Shown piece after piece: positions 44,000 through 56,094 of a stretch of DNA of 64,000 nt. The notes beneath the pieces were generated by a model. It ran no database searches. It was not told the origin of the DNA and worked only from the letters and a program-made list of their open reading frames with translations. The DNA comes from Paraspadella gotoi (Eukaryota > Chaetognatha), in NCBI GenBank assembly GCA_051294375.1, contig CM119264.1:20998645-21062644 (forward strand), in the 5' to 3' direction. The translations under genes were made by a program, and so were the position numbers. Numbering within the stretch: the first letter of the stretch is position 1; each line of letters starts with the position of its first letter.

Positions 44000-46550
44000 A
44001 TAAAAACCTCCCTTAATCGTGAGTATAATCCTTTCTTATAATTAATATTAAAGATTTTCTTTGATATGGCTCATGTAAACGTTTTGAAGAAGAGGAAAGA
44101 GAAACAAGAAAAGGAGAAGGGAAAGAAATGAAGAGGGGGCCAAAGGCAAAAAAATAGGCAAATGGGGGAAAAAAATAGTGAGACAAATAAGGTAAGGAAA
44201 TGAGGGGAAATTGGAAAGAAAATAGAGGGGAAAAGAAAGGGAAAGGAGAGAAGGAGGAAAAGGTTAAGGCAAAATGCATGAGTGGCGTCAAGAAAAAGGT
44301 AGGGGCCGAAAAATGGTAAGTGAACAGATTGAAGGGCAGTAAACGGGAGGAAAGAGGAAGAGGAATTACAAGAAGATGAAAGAAAAAGAAGTGAAGAAAA
44401 AAATCAGGGAAGCATATGAAAAAAAAATAGTATCAGATAATGTGGCGTCTTACCTAAAATCTTGTTATGTTAGTAAAAAGACGTGAAGATTTTAGAGGTA
44501 TTCGATCTTTAAAAATTATATACCATAAAAATTTGAACATACTTACACCTAAAATTACGCAGTTAATGAGATTAGATAAACAATCATTGTAAGAAATCAT
44601 GCTTTACCGGTTTTTAACTCATAGAAATTACCTGGGAAGATTTCTAAGTGATAGAGAAGGAGATAACTTGAGACTACCGTTTTATTTAAAATGAAGTAGC
44701 TTCATACTATACTAATGAGATCAAGAAGAATGGTAATTATGAAGTTAGATTCGTTGTCTATAAAGACTATGATTCGTACGTGGAGCCGATTATAATTGTT
44801 ACGTGCAAACTGTTTATCTCAATAATCGTGAGTTTTAACATCAAATTTAATTTATTTATATTTCTTATTTTATTTATTTTAAAAATCTGAATTATCTTAA
44901 ACAAACTAATCGGGAGCCGAATCAAGAACGCTTTCTTTATAAATTGTACACTTTAGAGGAATCTCTTTTGTATCGTCCTCCTATACGAATAGAAGGGTAT
45001 TGACATATATATCGTAAAGTATCCCCTTCGCATATCCCGAAGAACGATGAGAAGCGATGATGATCTCAAAACAATAGAGAAACGGCTACGCCGACCGACG
45101 ACGACGATCGTCCACAGACGATCCTGATAGTGACGGACTCGACGTTGATTGAATATACGCTTACTTGATTCAATTCATGATACGAAGCGACATAATGCGA
45201 CCATTGGACCTCTTATAATAAGTGTTTACCTAATCAGGCGCGAAGAAAAACGACAGTGATGTGTATCGATGCACGACCGCGGAGGCGATGACTGACCGGA
45301 CGACTATAACCGAGCGCCGCGCGAAATCGATCGATTTTCGTCAGAGATACGCGAGGTGAACCCGAACAGTTTTATGCCCGATGAGTTCTTCAATCATGCG
45401 GGCTGATGTTATCACAATGTATAAGTACTTGAAGTCTTATCGACTGCACGACGATTCAGACGACAAGCAACGATCAGTAGATACAGATTGCTGTCATGAG
45501 GTGAGAGTAGAGATAATTGAGCTTTCGAGGATGGATCTAATAATTGGTATGGCCTAGAGTAATTTAAAAAGGTACCAGCATAGGGTAATTAGTTCGAAGA
45601 CTAATCTCCTTTCGAAATTGACTCTTTTGTTCCTGAATTTAACGGTTATGGGATTAAGTGACGTAGAAACAGGTAGACGAATTAAGTGAGATAGAGAGTA
45701 AGAGAAATTGTGGATGTATGGAGTAGAAGTAGGAAGATAAAGGGAGGAAGTAGAGAGAAAAGTAGAGAACTGGATGGAGAGTGATGAAGGAGCCGAATGA
45801 ATTAGGAAGGCAATGGTAGAGCGAATGAAAGGTAACGGGAAAGGAGAGGAGAATTAAAGAGGGGAAGTGAGAGAGGAAGTAAAGGGCAGGGATAGGGAAG
45901 AGATGGAAGAAGGTCCTGGAGAGTAGAGGAGAAAGGATAGAAGTTTGGACTCGTGTAAGGATGAGAGGTATCAAGTAATAGGGCAAGAGATCTACTTGCC
46001 GGATGAATGAAGATTAAAGAGATGTGATTGTTCGAGAAGATATGACGCACGGGAATACGCAACGCAATTTAAGCGAGAGTGCAATAGAGAATTGATGAAT
46101 AAGTAGGAGGAAAGATTAGAATTGTAGTAGAAGAAGGAGAATGGGTAGGAGAGAAGGAAGAAAGAGACTGATGGGAGATAGTAAGGAAATACAGGAGCGT
46201 AAGGAGAGCAGGAAGTAAAGGGAAAGAAGATGCAGAGATGAGAGAAACGGCGAGTGGAAGGACAAGAAATAAAGGGGGGAACAGAGAGAGGGAAAGTAAG
46301 GGAGGGAAGGAGTAGAGAAGGGAAGAAAGAGAGAGGGAAGGAACAAAAGTGAAGAAAGCGGAGGGCAAGAAGAAGTAGGAAGAAAGGGAGGGAAGGAGCG
46401 AGGAAGAAAGGGAAGCGGAGGAGAGCAGGAGGAAGATAAGGAGGGAGTGAAAGAGTGTAAGTAAAGGAAGTGGAGGAAGTGGAGAGAAAGGCGAAAGCGC
46501 GGAAAGAAGAGAGAACACATATAAAGTAAGTGGAAGGAGATGAGGAAAAA
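44000..46550 (-). repeat. LR copy E, inverted and noisy
   Basis: Reverse complement of the right part of LR. Moving right it shows AAAATAGTGAGACAAATAA (44170), GTATCAGATAATGTGGCGTC (44431), TACACCTAAAATTACGCAGT (44545), the CpG/GTC-rich block (45000-45480) and the purine minisatellite (45650-46545). Indels are frequent from about 44700, and copy identity is visibly lower than between A and B. Confidence 0.65.
45650..46545. repeat. Degenerate purine minisatellite
   Basis: GGAAGGAGAGAGGAAGAAAG-like units with many substitutions. The Ser/Leu/Pro-rich frames of 110-160 residues on the minus strand arise from this composition. Confidence 0.75.
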
Positions 46551-46969
46551 AGATCAACTTGAAGCGGGAAGAAGAGAAGGAAGTGAACGAGAGGAAGAAA
46601 GGGAGCCAGCGTTGCGAGGCAACGGGAATAACCGAGTATAAAAAAGGAGAGAACGAAAGAGATAGAGAGCGACGGAAAGGAGAGAGGAATTGAAGGGATG
46701 TGTGAAGTGCGGAGTATGGAGAACGGAAAAGATGGCAGTGATGTTATGGTATGATTGTAAAGTACAAAGAAGAGAAAGAGTGAAGATGTATAGTATATGT
46801 CCTTTGGATATTTTACAGCAGGCTCGCGTTCTACTAAGCTGTGATGATAAAAGTGGGTTATGGCTATACCCTTATATTATTTCATGCACTCTCTGTCGGT
46901 CTCGGTCTCAATCTCTAAGCATCATCTGTATATCTGAGGTTAATTTATAAGCGAAGGGTTAATTTTTTG
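46551..46969. other. No gene seen
   Basis: Includes GTTGCGAGGCAACGG (46609), whose core also occurs at 38666. Otherwise unassigned. Confidence 0.4.
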
Positions 46970-48440
46970 GAGGTTTGGCCAATGGCCGTTGTCAATTTTT
47001 GGGAGAGAGCAGAGAGAGACGTTCTTGGTAGTTCTGTTTAGAACTCAACCATTGAACGTTTTTCCCGTGTCCTGAAATTGGTTTTACGAGAGATTTTTCT
47101 GTTAGAATAAAAGTTTCTCTACTTTCTGCCTTGATCTATCGGATGACTTTTATTCAAATGCATTTATCTCGATGATATACATGTGAGTCATTCTCGACAT
47201 ATTCTCCTCGTCAATACTTCACAGTGCTAACGGGCAACGTCATACAGCAAGGCAGCGACTCCGGAGAGCTGAAGTCGCGAAACTTTCGAGAGCGAGTGAA
47301 ACGGTTCGCTCTCTCTCTCTCTGCTGTTCTCTTTCTCTGGTCTCTCTCTCGAAACACCACCCCCACGACACCGCACGATTCCCCCCCCCCCCCCCCTCTC
47401 TCTCTCTCTCTTTTTATCTCTGTTTAATTATCACAAAACATTTTTAAATGTTCCGCTCTGCAGTGGGGTGTGGGTAGTGTGAGGACTAAGGGAGATGAGC
47501 GGTGTGTGGAGAAGGCGGCGTCGGGTATAGAGATACAACATGGGTGAACAACTTTGGGTGGGGGGTGGGTAAATGCGTCTCTCAGCGTTCTTTCTCTCCC
47601 TCTCTCTCTCTCTCTCTCTTCATCTGATTCTCTCTCATCTCTCCCTGTATCAATTCTCTGCGTGATTTATTTCCTTTTTACCTTCCTAAATAACCTTTAA
47701 GTTAATCGCTCATTTTTCCCAGACCGCTTGGTTTCTCTCGCATACATCCACTCCTCTTATTTCTCTCTTGTCTCTCTCTCTCTTTCACTTATACGACCGC
47801 TTTGGTTTGTTTTTATTTTGGTAGATGATTCATCGGGTTCAGAATGATATCTTATAAGTCATCTAGTTTGGTTTCCAATCGGTAACCATACTTGTTTATC
47901 AATTTGCACTCATTTGTTATCATCGGCAATCAATATTTTGGTTACAAAATCGCATCAAAATTCCTTTGGTCATCCATCAGCATCAATAATATTTGGTTTA
48001 ATCACGCATCCAAGATATTTCCGGTTGCATTGTGTGAAGTGCCAGGCTCGGTCCTTTCTTTTAGATTTTTCTTAGGGCAAATACGGCGTAAATGAGAGTT
48101 TTTCAACACCATATAACGATTCACTGCATTCTTGACCGTCATAACTCCTATCTCATCAACTGATGGTAGTGGAACTTAATTACTGTAAATATCGAAGTTG
48201 CAGTCATATTTATTTTTTCAAATGTTTTTTTCGATTTTCTATTCCCCTGTCAAGTCGGTGCTCTACTTCGGATAATGATTGTTAAGGGACAAGGGTTCCA
48301 TGCCTATCAGCGAAACAAATTGACTTCTCCTCCCCTTAAGTATTCAGATGGGAATACTTATTGAACTCCGCACTTAAGCACAAATACTAAGGTAGCTGAA
48401 TTTTTTTATGAAAATTGCGTACAACCAATATAAACATTAT
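46970..48440 (+). repeat. LR/TQ segment, forward orientation
   Basis: Reverse complement of 37213-38480 in overall order: ACGTTCTTGGTAGTTCTGTT (47021), CT tracts (47310-47410, 47585-47620), TTGGTTTGTTTTTATTTTGG, a minisatellite trace, CTCCTCCCCTTAAGTATTC (48327) and TACAACCAATATAAAC (48419). It is heavily diverged in the middle. Confidence 0.55.
47381..47396. repeat. C16 homopolymer
   Basis: Sixteen C followed by a CT tract. Confidence 0.9.
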
Positions 48441-48465
48441 CCATCATTTAATAAATAGCTATCTT

Positions 48466-49915
48466 GCCCTGACTGCTCTGGACAGGCTTTTTATTTAATA
48501 CGTAACTGAATTCAATACTGCAATAACAAAGTAGTTCTCTTCTCTTCTCTGCACATGCGCAGGATCGTAAGAGAGGCTAATGCATTAATATCTGTAAATT
48601 AAACTATACCGTTTACGTAACAATCCCTCATAAAAAACTATATTTCCATTACTGTTTGTCTATACAATTTGCCAATACCTCTTTGATTAATTCTACCCAC
48701 GTACACGACACTATTTCTACTAAACATCATTCCTCTATCAATCTTCCTCTCTCTTCACCATCATTCCCTATCCCCATCTTGCAACGCCACCCCTCCCTCC
48801 ACGCCCACCCTCTCGTTTTCACCTTTCCGACTCTACGGCTCATAATCATCCCCGCCGATCGAGGGCGGTCGCTTTATGTCATTGCCCATATAATTAAGAG
48901 ATATGCGACTTCTACCGCTTAGCTGTATCAGAGCTGAGTGGCTGTTTGTCTGCAGGGTGAAAAGCGCAGGTCTGGCGTCGCCACGTCGGAGCGCGGGGTC
49001 GGGATTGGTCGTAGCGACGCCATTTATTGGGGGGCATGTCGAAGACGATGGTGGCTAGGGGGTGTGAGAATTTTATGGACGCAATGAGGATACGAGTTTA
49101 GTTTTTTATTGGGGGGGGTATTTCAATTATAAGCGTCAAGCTGAACACTGAAAATTCCTAACGTATCGATTAGATCTTGTGTTCCCAAATCTTTATTTTT
49201 CATCGGATTTAAACTTTTCATTGAAAGTTTATCCGAGCTGTTTTTTTTAATAGAACTTATAATAACTATTTGTACTGTTTTTTTTTATATCGAAATTGTT
49301 AATAACAATTTAAAAAATTATCAACTATTTATAAATAAGTATCTTTACCCTGAATTTTTGGCCGAGGCTATATCATTAAACTTTAATTTAATTCTCGGAA
49401 AAAAAAGAGCAGTGAAATTCACGTTGAAGAGGAGAATAGGTTGTGAAAATTACAGCGGGGATGGCAGGTTTTCAAAGTAGTGAATATAATTCATTCTTCC
49501 AAATCTCAATGGCACACGCACAATCATGCCGACAACTCACTAATGATGCCACCGAAATCCGGCGAAATCTATTCCCACTTACTATCGTTCTCTCATTATA
49601 AGTTAAGGAACTTTTTATTTTCTATGAGGGCGAGAAACACAGCCTTATTGAAGGGATATTTAAGTTAATGCGGAAAGAGAAAAATTGGAAACATACACAA
49701 GGATTTTACCCAGAAAGTACCCAACCACCGAAATCTCAGGTAATCCAGTGAATTCCACTTTATGGCCCGGGCATAGATCACCGTTTATCCTCAGGATGAA
49801 CTTCATTTTTCATCAGCCGCGCGGGGGATTATTTCAGTTATTTCATAAAGAGAGTGGCCAATGTGCAATCTCGGATCCTCTACTCATTTTCCGTGTTGGC
49901 TTACAATCTATCCTC
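48466..49915. repeat. Direct duplication, copy 1 (~1.45 kb)
   Basis: From AGCTATCTTGCCCTGAC onward this stretch matches 49943-51123 in the same order: GATCGTAAG..GAGGCTAATGCATTA, ACCATCATTCCC, CTCATAATCATCCCCG, GGACGCAATGAGGATACGAG, ACGTATCGATTAGATCTTGTG, AACTTTAATTTAATTCTCG. Differences are mostly single-base gains and losses. No protein is recognised. Confidence 0.85.
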
Positions 49916-49940
49916 NNNNNNNNNNNNNNNNNNNNNNNNN
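49916..49940. other. Assembly gap (25 N)
   Basis: Run of N exactly between the two direct copies. Confidence 0.99.
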
Positions 49941-51123
49941 ATAAGCTATCTTGCCCCTGACTTTGGACAGGCTTTTTATTAATAGTAACTGAACAATACT
50001 GAAAAAAAGTAGTTTTTTCTCTGAATGCGAGGATCGTAAGCAGAGGCTAATGCATTATATCGTAATTAATCATACGTACGTAACAATCCCAAAAAAACTA
50101 AGTTTTTTTTTACTTTTGTATACAATTTTGCATACCTTTTGATAATTTACCCACGTTATCACGATCATTTCTACTAAACATCACTTCTCTAAATCTTTCC
50201 TCCTCTTCACCATCATTCCCCATCCCCATCACGCCACCCCTCCCCACGCCCACCCTCTCGTCTTCATCCTTTCCGACTCTACGGCTCATAATCATCCCCG
50301 AGGCGATCGAGGCGGCGCTTTATGGTCATTGCCCATATAATTAAGAGAAGCGACTTTACCGCTTCAGCGTTCGAGTGGAGGGCGTGTTGTTGAGGGTGGA
50401 AAAGGCGAGGCGGCGTCGCCACGGGCGCGGGGTCGGGATTGGATTACGTAGCGACGGCTTATTGGGGAGTGTCGAGCGATGGTTGGTAGGGGGTGTGAGA
50501 ATTTTATTGGACGCAATGAGGATACGAGTTTAGCTTTTTTTTTTTGGGGGGGGGGGGTTATTTCTAATTATAAGCGTCAACGCTGAACACTGAACATTCC
50601 ACGTATCGATTAGATCTTGTGTCCCAAATCTTTATTTTTCATCGGATTTAAAACTTTTCATTGAAGTTTTACCGTAGCTGTTTTTTAAATGAACTTATAA
50701 TAACTATTTTACTGTTTTTTTATATGAAATTGTAATAACAATTAAAAAATTATCAACTAATTTTATAAATAAGCTATCTTTACCCTGAATTTTGGCAGGC
50801 TATATCATTAAACTTTAATTTAATTCTCGAAAAAAAAAGAAGGAAAATTGTTGAAATTCACGTTTTCAAAGGAAATCATTCTCCAAACTCAATGCCGCCA
50901 TCATGCCGTCACTAAGATGCACCGATCGCCGAAATCCTATCCCATTACGTCGTCCTCTTAAAACCTTTTTTTTTTCTATGGGGCGAAGAAACAGTTGAAG
51001 GACGTTAATCGGAGTTGGAAACTCGATCCCGAGATCCCCGACCGATCTCCATATCCCGTTTCCTTGGCCTCGACCGTCTCAGATGAACTTCTATTTCTCA
51101 GCCGGCGGTTTATTCATTTTTCC
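49941..51123. repeat. Direct duplication, copy 2 (~1.2 kb)
   Basis: Second copy of 48466-49915, ending at CGGCGGTTTATTC before a 671-N gap. The corresponding part of copy 1 reads GCGCGGGGGATTATTTC at about 49819. Confidence 0.85.
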
Positions 51124-51794
51124 NNNNNNNNNNNNNNNNNNNNNNNNNNNNNNNNNNNNNNNNNNNNNNNNNNNNNNNNNNNNNNNNNNNNNNNNNNNNN
51201 NNNNNNNNNNNNNNNNNNNNNNNNNNNNNNNNNNNNNNNNNNNNNNNNNNNNNNNNNNNNNNNNNNNNNNNNNNNNNNNNNNNNNNNNNNNNNNNNNNNN
51301 NNNNNNNNNNNNNNNNNNNNNNNNNNNNNNNNNNNNNNNNNNNNNNNNNNNNNNNNNNNNNNNNNNNNNNNNNNNNNNNNNNNNNNNNNNNNNNNNNNNN
51401 NNNNNNNNNNNNNNNNNNNNNNNNNNNNNNNNNNNNNNNNNNNNNNNNNNNNNNNNNNNNNNNNNNNNNNNNNNNNNNNNNNNNNNNNNNNNNNNNNNNN
51501 NNNNNNNNNNNNNNNNNNNNNNNNNNNNNNNNNNNNNNNNNNNNNNNNNNNNNNNNNNNNNNNNNNNNNNNNNNNNNNNNNNNNNNNNNNNNNNNNNNNN
51601 NNNNNNNNNNNNNNNNNNNNNNNNNNNNNNNNNNNNNNNNNNNNNNNNNNNNNNNNNNNNNNNNNNNNNNNNNNNNNNNNNNNNNNNNNNNNNNNNNNNN
51701 NNNNNNNNNNNNNNNNNNNNNNNNNNNNNNNNNNNNNNNNNNNNNNNNNNNNNNNNNNNNNNNNNNNNNNNNNNNNNNNNNNNNNNNNNNNNNN
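51124..51794. other. Assembly gap (671 N)
   Basis: Run of N. A minisatellite directly follows it, so the gap may be an unresolved array. Confidence 0.99.
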
Positions 51795-51917
51795 TCCTAG
51801 TTGGCAATTACAATCTCATCCTCTATTCATTTTTTCCAGTTGGCAATTACAATCTCATTCCTCCATCTCTCTCTTTCAGTGGCAATTACAATCTCATCCT
51901 GTATTCATTTTCCCAGA
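51795..51917. repeat. ~38-bp minisatellite, three visible units
   Basis: Units begin GGCAATTACAATCTCATCCT and end CTATTCATTTTTTCCAG. They are immediately adjacent to the 671-N gap. Confidence 0.8.
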
Positions 51918-52272
51918 CGATGGGAGAGTCGGTTTGAGAGATCCTTTCATCCCGTCCATAAGTCTCATGCATTTTTTTTCCTTCTAAATTTTCAGCTCCT
52001 TCCTAACCAAAGAGCCTGAGAGCCCGGTGTCTCGGAATCACCCACGACCCCAATACGCTTCGCTTCAAACTCATCTCAACGAGGAACGTATCGTCTCTTC
52101 TTACATATTTGATTTTGTTTCTCTCTCCTCCACTCGTACAACGTTTACCCCTAAAGTCTAACTTCAATTAATCTCATTAATTTTTATATTCCTTTCAGCT
52201 CAATTTAATCTTTCAGTTTCCCTCAACTCACCTAACTCAAATTTGCCTAATTTTGCTAATCTTGCTTCTTAG
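51918..52272. other. No gene seen; possible intron end
   Basis: C/T-rich DNA ending in a polypyrimidine stretch and acceptor-like CTTGCTTCTTAG (52261-52272). Confidence 0.3.
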
Positions 52273-52323
52273 ATCCTTCACAAAGTGACAATGTACTCCT
52301 CGCGCCGCAGTGCGTGGGAAAAG
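52273..52323 (+). CDS. Possible 51-nt internal exon
   Basis: A pyrimidine-rich acceptor (TTGCTTCTTAG) is followed 51 nt later by a near-consensus donor (AAAAG then GTAAGC at 52324). The exon has a length divisible by three, and two of its three frames are open. One contains an ATG in decent context (GACAATGT) followed by codons for YSSRRSAWEK. The frame set by phase 1 gives PSQSDNVLLAPQCVGK. No family recognised. The paired splice signals are the only evidence. Confidence 0.3.
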
Positions 52324-53617
52324 GTAAGCTCCAAACCAAAACCTTATCTCGAACGACGACAGCTGCACAGATTCCAACACTTTCCCTCAATTAGACAAAG
52401 AATCCCAGCCGACTCCTAGCACAACTAATGCCACCCCTTGCCTTCTCCCCATGAAACTGATTCTGAAAACGCGACCGCGATCGACCCGCGCTTCATGATC
52501 GACATTTCATTTGGCGACCGATCAATTCCCATTTAGTTTAGCCGACCTAACATCCATGACTTAATATTATCATCATGATGATCATCCTCATCATCATAAT
52601 AATACTCATCTTTATCATTATCATCATCATCATCATCATTGGAATCTTCCATCTCACCCGCGTTCCCTCCATAACTCCGCCGGCGCAATTTTCTCTCCCT
52701 CCCCCTTAATTCCTCACCTCCCGCCCCCACCAAATTCGACGAGAGCAGCCCGACATCGCCGACGAGTCCCGGCCGACGAGTTTAAAATCTTTCCACCGAC
52801 TGGGATCCGTTCCCCGCCCCTCCACTTCCCGCCGCGTTGTATCCCTTCTAAAAACCGTCATTAATCCACCGATTCCCACCCCCCCTCCATCCGTCGCAAG
52901 TCATTATGCTTCCACTCAGAACGAAATCCCCAACGCCCCCTAGAAACACCCCAACCCCTCACCTCCATTCCTCATCGCCGTCCCCCGTTTTCGAGCGTGA
53001 GTTCCCGAGGGACGCGAGAGATTTCGCTATCATGATGTCGTCGGTTCGAAAACTGCGCTTTTTATGCATCCGCCCCTTCGCCTTCGCTTCGTGAGCATTC
53101 GATTTTTTTTCCCCGCCATCGTTTGTGCCAGTTCCGCCGTTCGCTCATCGTTTATTGCCTTGATGCCTTCGTTTCTCCGTGTTCGTAGTTTCCGAGTGAA
53201 GCATAATTATACGAAGTTTTCTTTTTTCTATTCACTATTCGCTTCATTTTTTGTTTGAGCGATTGGTTTTATTCTACAAGAAACTTCTTCATATATTTAA
53301 TTTCTTTTCTCTTTTTTTTAATGTTCGCACATTCCTCCTGCGTCAGGAGATTCTCCTAAAATTCTTATCTTCCTCCGAATTTCTTCAATCTGCTCATCCT
53401 TTTTTTTATTCTTTCCTCGTTATCCGTTTGCCCACTCGTTCGCTCTTTCGTTAGCCAAAAAATATCCGCTTTTCGGGAAGGGCGAAAGAAAATCGTAGAA
53501 ATTGTGGCGACAAATTTTCTGCAAATTACTATCGGAGATTATCTAAACTGTTAATGCCGTAAGATTTTGCCACGAAACATGTATTCATATTGGTAAAAAC
53601 GGACAAAAACATGTCGT
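52324..53617. other. GC-richer region, no gene assigned
   Basis: Includes an interrupted ATC array at 52567-52640, several CpG-bearing and C-rich stretches (52740-53000) and T-rich DNA afterward. Open frames up to ~65 codons show no recognisable domain. Confidence 0.4.
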
Positions 53618-54075
53618 AGCTATGAAATTGGTACAACCAATATAAAAATTGTTCGTTCATTTAATAGAAAAGCCATCTTGACCCTGACTTTGGACAGGCT
53701 TTGCAGGTTTAAGGCCTCTGAAGAGACAATAATTATTGTTATGTGTTAGTGACAGTATAAGCCGTCACTGAGCTTCGGATCAGGCTGTAACACCGAGTTA
53801 CAGGCGGGTTAAGCGCCCCCTCCCTCTTAACTGCTAGGCGACCACCGGGCTAGAACCCGAGACCTTTGGGTTGGGAGGCAAATGACTTACCTCCGGCACC
53901 AATGGCCGCTGATGAACGGTTGGTAGATTTTAGTCAACAATACCTCAATCACTCTTACAAGATAGTGACAGCAGGTCCCTGCAAGCTTTCAATCAAGACT
54001 CTCTCACAGTCTCGTTTATTCACTCCCAGAGTACCTGGCTTCCTTATCAATGAAGTGAAATAATATTTCAAATGT
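53618..54075 (+). repeat. TQ repeat copy with an internal SINE
   Basis: Starts GAAATTGGTACAACCAATAT, continues through ACTTTGGACAGGCTTT and TTTAAGGCCTC. After a ~200-bp insertion it resumes with CACTCTTACAAGATA, GCAGGTCCCTGCAAGCTTTC and ACTCCCAGAGTACC. The copy at 61783-62098 has the same blocks without the insertion. Confidence 0.7.
53710..53905 (-). mobile_element. tRNA-derived SINE
   Basis: On the minus strand GGTAAGTCATTTGCCTCCCA, ACCCAAAGGTCTC and GGGTTCTAGCCCGG resemble an anticodon arm, variable loop and T arm. GGTTCTAGCCC is a one-mismatch pol III B box. A non-tRNA part containing GCGCTTAACCCGCCTG and GGCTTATACTGTCACTAAC follows. The sequence is absent from the corresponding place in the copy at 61783, which fits an insertion. 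The exact 5' end is uncertain. Confidence 0.55.
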
Positions 54076-55050
54076 ATATCAATTGTATATCATTTATGAT
54101 TAACAGAGCAAGGCCGATCAGGGTTGAGTACAGACGCCAGTTCGCCGTTGACTTTGCCTTTCAAAAACCCCCATTATTCCTTTCACCACTCCCTACCACC
54201 TCGCAACCACCCCCCAACCATCCCAGAACCATCCCCCAAGACTTAATGCTCCTTCTCTCTTCTCCCAAACGAGAAAGCGTTAGCCCCGGCGAACGAGTGA
54301 ATTATAGACACGATGCCGTTTTCAAAAGAGCGCCTCTCTCCCTCTCTCTCTCTCTCTCATGCTCGAGGAGCGTTCAAATGAAATATGGGCCTAAAATTTT
54401 TATTCCTTTTTATTTGTTAAGGATGCAAGGCGAAGGTGGTTGAAGGAGCCAGTCAGGGTCGGAGATTCGTGAGTAATAGGATGATGATTGCCGATAAGGA
54501 AAAGAATAGCCATAGAGTAATTATTTAAGCTGATGAAGATTATTACTTTTATAATCAAATATTATAATAAAGTACCAGTCTACATTTTTGTCAATAAAAT
54601 AAAAGTGCAAAATAAGTAAGATGACTAACAAAGTTTGATAATTAATATAATTTCGCCGTAAGAATTATCTAAAAACAGCGGGAAGAATACCGACGCGCGC
54701 AGAAATCAAAAGTAAATTAAAAAATATCGCTAAAAATATTTAATGGGATTTTAATCTCTCACGAAATGGCGTTCATCTTCCTCCTTAATGTTGAGGAGTG
54801 TCTCCTTTTAATGCCTCCTTTTATTCGTTTTCTTCGTTCCTCCCCAATCCACCCCCCCCCTCGAAGCTCGCCCTCACCTCGACCCCCATCCCGTTTGCCC
54901 TCGCGACGCCACCCTTTCTCTACCGTGATTCGTTTCCTTCTTTTGTTTTCCTCATCTAATTGTGTCACAAATATCAGGTTTGCTTTCACTCGTGACGAAG
55001 TTAATTTGCTCGGAGAATGGCAACAACAATTTTTCTCACACATCACCTTT
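54076..55050. other. No gene seen
   Basis: C-rich patch at 54180-54245, CT tract at 54332-54358, AT-rich DNA at 54480-54760. The 167-residue frame beginning at 54766 is Pro/Ser/Leu-rich and crosses a CT array, so I do not count it as a gene. Confidence 0.4.
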
Positions 55051-55054
55051 TTTA

Positions 55055-55107
<53 letters not shown>
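55051..55107. repeat. (CT)n microsatellite
   Basis: CT array with one TTTCT at the left. Confidence 0.95.
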
Positions 55108-55109
<2 letters not shown>

Positions 55110-55366
55110 ATCTTTTCCAATCTTTTTTTGGTGTTTGTTTCTCGAATTTGTTTTTTTCTCCAGGCGCCGTAAAATTGTCTTTTTCGGTCTGAATGGATGG
55201 CTCCCGCCAAAATCGGTAAATCCGAGAGGAAAGTTTCGCTCCGTGGGAAAAAAGAAAATTTTCTATTAAAACGATGTTGCTGTTCATAGAAAATGTGAGG
55301 ACAGTCATGGGAATTATATTACGTTACAATGTAAAACGGTAAAAAAAAATACAATAGTGTACACTG
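55108..55366. other. No gene seen
   Basis: Short unassigned stretch before the MITE fragment. Confidence 0.4.
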
Positions 55367-55515
55367 TACAGGGGTGGGACCATATATCGAGACAAAACTT
55401 AACGTCCTGTCCCGTCTGAACGATTTGAGATACAATAATAAAATAGGTGCCAAAATATTTTTCTGTCTTTTTATTTTCATATGCAAGGAAACAATAACAA
55501 ATTTCAAACAAGGAT
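55367..55515 (+). mobile_element. MITE fragment (TACAGGGGTGGGACC family)
   Basis: TACAGGGGTGGGACCATATA followed by CGAGACAAAACTTAA and CGTCTGAACGATTTGAGATA. About 145 bp are nearly identical to 56095-56240. The right terminus is missing. Confidence 0.7.
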
Positions 55516-55578
55516 ATTTAGACATGAGATAGTATGATTAAGGAGTACAAAAAATATTTTGCTTATATTGTTTGGGGA

Positions 55579-55988
55579 ACAGTATCATTAATTACAATAT
55601 ATTTATAGTAATATTCTTATAAAATCATAAATTTTCAAAATAATTTTTTTTAAATTTTTATTAAAGATTCTGATTCTTCATAAAAAGTTAGATCAAAAAT
55701 ATAAAATATGTTATTAAAAATTTCAATGTCTTCAGCATCAAAAATAGAAAAAAAAGGTTAAATTCTCTACTTTTTTATACTTTGTAGTAAAAACTATTAT
55801 ATGATGAAACGTTTTGGTCATTTTTGCGCAGCTTTAACCTAAAAATATCATGTAACATATTTTATAAAAGTTTTTCAGTTTTTTCCGGCGAATCCAAAAC
55901 TGTTCTTAAAATTAGGAAAATCTGATTTAAAAATTTTATGATTTTATGAGGATATTACTATAAAAAAAATTCAATTAATGATACTGTT
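55579..55988. mobile_element. Second fold-back element, ~410 bp
   Basis: AACAGTATCATTAATT at the left and AATTAATGATACTGTT at the right are exact inverted repeats. Further symmetry includes TAGTAATATTCTTATAAAAT against ATTTTATGAGGATATTACTA. No coding capacity. It lies between the two MITE copies. Confidence 0.7.
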
Positions 55989-56094
55989 ATTCAATTTTTT
56001 TTTGAAAAAGGGCTTATCATTTTTTATTACATATATAAAGGAAGCAAAAAAACATTGTTCCATCGCTCAATATTTTCATCACTCCACCCGAGTG

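Noticed and set aside
46069-46557. 162-residue Ser/Leu/Pro-rich minus-strand frame
   Set aside because: It lies in the degenerate purine minisatellite of LR copy E. The residue composition follows from the repeat, and the parallel copies break it.
53890-53925. CTGATGA at 53900 as another hammerhead
   Set aside because: No GAAAC segment or complementary stem II follows within a plausible distance.
54766-55269. 167-residue frame on +
   Set aside because: Pro/Ser/Arg-rich and crosses a CT array; no domain or splice context. Kept only as unassigned sequence.
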